Shown: piece by piece, positions 60,633 through 64,000 of the stretch
Layout of the letters: every line of letters starts with the position of its first letter
Position numbering within the stretch: the stretch's first letter is position 1
Assembly: GCF_003265705.1 (NCBI RefSeq)
Contig: NW_020312788.1
Coordinates: 8,100,695-8,164,694, forward strand
Reading direction: 5' to 3'
DNA: 64,000 nucleotides
Source of the DNA: Callorhinus ursinus
Taxonomy: Eukaryota > Chordata > Mammalia > Carnivora > Otariidae
Program-made: the position numbers and the translations under genes
Notes under the pieces: model-generated
What the model saw: the letters and a program-made list of their open reading frames with translations, nothing else
Told to the model about the DNA's origin: nothing
Databases searched by the model: none

Positions 60633-61129
60633 ATTTATAATAAAATATTAATTAATGAAAAACTAAATATAATACATATATATTTGTTGATTAGAAATGA
60701 CATTGTTATTTTAATTTTGGCTCATTGCTAGTATGTAAAAATAGAATTGATTTTTATATGTTTATCTTGTATCCTATGACCTTATTGAACACACTTACTA
60801 GTTCAGGAGGATTTTTGGCAGATTTTTTGGGATTTTCTATGTAGACAGTCATGTCATCTATAAAGACAGTTTTTTTTTTTTCTTTCCAATCTGGATGCCT
60901 TTTATTTCCTTATCTTGCATTATTGCACTGGTTAGAATTTTTAGCAGTATATTAAATAACAGTTCTGTGAGTGGACATTTTGACCTTTTTCCTGATCTTA
61001 GGGGGAAAACATTCAGCCTTTCAGACTTCCTGATATTTTAATCTCAGCATATGGCTAACGTTTATGTCAGTTTTTTGTTTGTTTTTATTACAGCTAAAGT
61101 AAAAGTTGTATTGTAAAATCTTGTAATGT

Positions 61130-61440
61130 AGTGCTTGCATGCATGGGCTTTGAGGTAGTCAAAACTATGTGTGATTCCATGCTCTATCCCTTCCTAGTAG
61201 TGTTAGCCTGGACAAGTTTCATAACTCCTCTAAGCCTCAGTTTATTTATCTGCAAAATGGTACAATGCATTCTTTCATTCCATAAATTTAAATTCAATAT
61301 TTTAAAAACTTGATACTAAAAGTACCTGCCTATCTCACAAACTTGTGAGAAATGACTGAAAGGATACTGGTGAAATACTTAGCACATTACTACAACAGCT
61401 AAAATTTGAATTTTAGCTGTTATCATTGTTACTATTAGAC
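61130..61440 (-). repeat. MIR SINE, antisense
   Basis: 'ccttcctagtagtgttagcc', 'tcataactcctctaagcctc', 'agtttatttatctgcaaaat', 'gaaatacttagcacattact' and 'tatcattgttactattagac' are in antisense MIR order, with an extra block in the middle. Confidence 0.85.
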
Positions 61441-61485
61441 CATGAGTATCAAATGAAAGATTCTCCTATAATAATGTGGTTAGAT

Positions 61486-61685
61486 CAATGAACCTTAATG
61501 GGATTGAAGGGAATGATCTTATCCCCACCCCAAGGGACATTTGGCAATGTGCGGGGACAAAAGTTTGCTTCAACTGGAGTAGTGGGTTTTATTCTGCTGA
61601 ACTTTCTATAATTCATAGGACAGCCCCCCATAACAAATAATTATCTGGCCCAAAAGGTTATAGTGTCAAGGTTGGGAAAACTTGA
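61486..61685 (-). repeat. MER20: MER20 hAT-Charlie DNA transposon, antisense
   Basis: 'aagggacatttggcaatgtg', a shortened middle, 'ataggacagccccccataac', 'aaataattatctggcccaaa' and 'gtgtcaaggttgggaaaac' follow the antisense MER20 consensus from end to end. MER20 is an ancient non-autonomous element. Confidence 0.92.
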
Positions 61686-62027
61686 TTTAGATGGATAATA
61701 GATGTATAGGTGGGAATATGCTAAAAATAGCTTATAGGTTACCAGTAAATTCCTATGCCGTCTTTAACCCTAACCTAAGCTCACTTTCTTCAGGGCCCTT
61801 TCTTTGTCTGGCTGCCTCAAATTCAGAAGAACACTTAGTCTGGCACCCTTTCAATAATATATTAATTTATACTCCTAGATATCAATTGGGTCACCAGCCA
61901 GAAAGTGAATGTTTACATGCAAAGACTACATATTCTTTGGGAATAACTCCACTTTTCCAGAACATATTGCTGATAGTCACCAAATAATGTTCAGTAACTC
62001 TTCCTTGGCTTTGCTTTTTTGGTCTTA
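61686..62027. other. Unassigned DNA
   Basis: A 98-codon plus-strand frame (61691-61987) fills most of this stretch but has no recognisable similarity or gene signals. Confidence 0.4.
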
Positions 62028-62258
62028 AATTCTGGTTACTTTTTTTTTTTTTAAGATTTTATTTATTTATTTGAGAGACAGAGAGAATGAGAGAGAAAGC
62101 ACATGAGATGGGGGAGGGTCAGAGGGAGAAGCAGACTCCCTGCTGAGCAGGGAGCCCGATGCGGGACTCGATCCCGGGACTCCAGGATCATGACCTGAGC
62201 CGAAGGCAGTCGCTTAACCAACTGAGCCACCCAGGCGCCCAAATTCTGGTTACTTTTT
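62028..62258 (-). mobile_element. SINEC element, antisense, young
   Basis: The body 62046-62240 is poly-T, 'aagattttatttatttattt', a GAGAG tract, 'gagggtcagagggagaagca', 'gatcccgggactccaggatc' and the antisense head 'gagccacccaggcgccca'. TSDs 'aaattctggttacttttt' at 62028-62045 and 62241-62258 are identical over 18 bp. Confidence 0.97.
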
Positions 62259-64000
62259 AAATGCATGCTTTTATTCATGCCTATTTCAGCAACTTCTCAG
62301 AGTAAATGATATGACACCTTGTCTACCAATAAGATTCAGTGAGAGTGCTAGAAAATTGCTCTTCTGCTTTCAAAATGCAAAAACCTATTTTGCTATATGC
62401 TCCAGTCATTACTATATTGTTAGAAGTACCCCAAATAGCAATGTATATAAGAATGACCTCATTTGACATTCAAATCAGCATTTGAAAAATGGACTCAAAA
62501 TTAGTAGAAAAAAGTCTACTGATGATTGAGCACAAATCTTTTCCCAGGAGTACTAGTCAGAAGCCGAATCTAAATTTATATGCCCCTAGTGACTGTTTTG
62601 GCCCCCTGTGAGGTTTTCCACTGATCAGAAGCACTTTTACAGCATAACTCCTGGTCTTTGAAAGTGGACCTAGAAATGTTCAGAGTCTACCTTCAGATGG
62701 CACTACCGCCTCAGTGACAAAAATAAAGTAGCCAAGAACTTTATCCTCAAGTATCTTACCTATAGCTGGAGTATGGTTCCCTTTGAATGATAAGATTTGA
62801 AGCTGCATCCTGTCACAAAAATGCTCTCCCACAGGCTCGCCATTGAGTTTGAGTTCCCTCCATCATAGTGTCCACCTTGAATTAAAACATTGTGTTTCTC
62901 ACGTGGAACTATCGAAACATAATGCAAATATGAGCACTGAGAGAGATTACAGACTAGAACTTTTCATCAACTTGCATGCAAACTAACAATATTAATATTT
63001 GGGTGTACAGGGGCCAATAAATTACAACCATTCTTCTCCTCCAGGATGAGATGGAGATTAACACATCAGCTTTATAATGAGTCAAATGGATTAAAGAATA
63101 AAGTTTACATTTTTGGTCCCTTAGGACTATCTGATATGTTTCTTCCACTAATGCAAGGTGCTCCAAAGGATAGCCCACAAAGCAGATCCTTACCTAGCTG
63201 GCTGCAAGGGGAATCAGTGCTCAACCCACAGGCCCTGCCCAAGGGGACAAGTGGGCCAAGTCCCATAAAAGAAGGATTAAGTGGTGAAGAGAGAGGCCAT
63301 AAATGTGGGAGTCTCCAGATTAGAACGTAAGAATAGGAGTCCTCCTAACCATTAACATGGAAAACAGCACTATCGAGTGGCAAGAGACCAAACCAGAAGA
63401 CACAGAGGAAGTGCATTTTGACATAGGCAAAGTGATAGAGGATTGTTGATTCTTCCTGATTGAGGCCCTAATGAATCCCCTAAAGAGAGACCCCTTCTGT
63501 AAGATTCTATAATTAGCAAGAATGGATGAAGAAGAGGTGGAGGACAGCTGGGTTAGGTAGAGGAATAGCTTGGGGAAAGGTAGAGTTTGAAAGTTAGATC
63601 GCAAATGACAAAGACAAGCTCTGTTACTCAGCAGCATGTATCTGGCCGGCTTTGCCAAGCACAGTACAAAACTTGGGCCTTTGGAGGAAAATAGAATGAG
63701 CAGCTTTGTTTCTTGTCCTCAAGTAATTTATAGGCTAATCTAGTGGGATTATTTGGTTCCATTCATGTCAATGGGATTTATATTGCTTCCATTTTACATA
63801 AAGAAAAAAATATCTAAAAAGCAACTAACTATAGTCAGGGTATTAAAAAAATTCACTGTGTGTTGTGACATATGTGATATGTGATGGTTGTGTCATGTCA
63901 CAGAATTTTCACGTTCTTTCGTTTCTTTGTCATTAAAGTATTGGAGCCCTAAATTATCCAGACCTGGAAACAAAGTAGAAAAATTTATCTAGACAGTGAG
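62259..64000. other. Unassigned DNA to the window end
   Basis: Less AT-rich than most of the window at about 63130-63300. Frames of 94 and 112 codons (63046-63330 plus, 63320-63658 minus) lack recognisable similarity. No repeat family or gene is called. Confidence 0.45.

Larger units (their letters stand above)
58140..61075 (-). mobile_element. Old L1, antisense, interrupted by a mini-L1
   Basis: The antisense 3' UTR ('ctagcaaccgctgatcgtct', then an AT-rich (TATAATACAG)n tract at about 58433-58490) is followed by antisense ORF2: 'gagtagtattccatggtata', 'aactgctataaacattcata', 'ttgtcattttcctaatgg'-type text and 'ctttcccacttcattc'. It resumes after the nested element with 'gttgtcatctataaagacag'-type and 'ccaatctggatgccttttat' text. 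A 75-codon minus-strand frame (59590-59817) carries ORF2-like 'ILKKNEVGNISLYDF' and 'IIKNFIWTGK'. Stops break the rest. Confidence 0.85.

Overview
The window is ordinary nuclear DNA of a mammal, from an AT-rich region with no protein-coding gene that I can support. The longest open frames are about 100 to 143 codons. The 143-codon one (minus strand, 45455-45886) simply reads through a SINE, and others lie in L1 or L2 debris. I found no tRNA, rRNA or snRNA gene, no CpG island and no credible exon, so the window is intergenic or deep intronic.

The organism is very probably a carnivoran, and a non-canid caniform (bear, seal or mustelid side) fits best. There are about 16 tRNA-Lys-derived SINEC elements with the typical head 'GGGCACCTGGGTGGCTCAG' and an (AAAT)n plus 'AAAATCTT' tail. 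Several carry a CT-rich 3' part ('GACCCTCTTCCCTCTCGTGC') that differs from the dog SINEC_Cf consensus as I remember it. The young L1 copies end in 'GATTAACATAACATAATAAA', a carnivoran L1 3' end. These assignments come from memory of repeat consensus sequences, not from a search.

Layout. 1-9.6 kb: mostly unassigned AT-rich DNA with a MIR, a short L1 3' end with target-site duplications (TSDs) (3.7-4.1 kb), an old L1 3' UTR and a CA microsatellite. 9.7-10.1 kb: one SINE inserted into the tail of another in opposite orientation. 13.3 kb: a 49-bp L1 scrap with perfect TSDs. 14.9-19.5 kb: three SINEs and a 0.73-kb L1 with a doubled 3' end. 19.8-23.4 kb: ancient L1, Tigger-like, MIR and L2 remnants and one SINE. 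25.9-34.3 kb: old repeats end to end, namely an L1 3' end, a 3-kb minus-strand L1 and a 2.5-kb minus-strand L2, carrying three younger SINEs. 35.9-38.4 kb: SINEs, MIRs and L2. 39.7-44.3 kb: two plus-strand L1s, the second with a recognisable but broken reverse-transcriptase segment. 45.5-48.1 kb: three SINEs, one still close to a whole tRNA-Lys(CTT), plus MIR and L2. 49.3 and 54.9-55.3 kb: L1 3' ends, the latter holding a 10-N assembly gap. 58.1-61.1 kb: an old minus-strand L1 interrupted by a 633-bp mini-L1 that has a 5' UTR joined directly to a 3' UTR. 61.5-62.3 kb: MER20 and a young SINE.

Nothing here works as a gene system. What can be read is the insertion history, seen through TSDs, nesting and subfamily differences. 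The most notable items are the mini-L1 at 59,988-60,620, the 49-bp L1 insertion, the doubled L1 3' ends, and the assembly gap whose flanks are identical for 47 bp.
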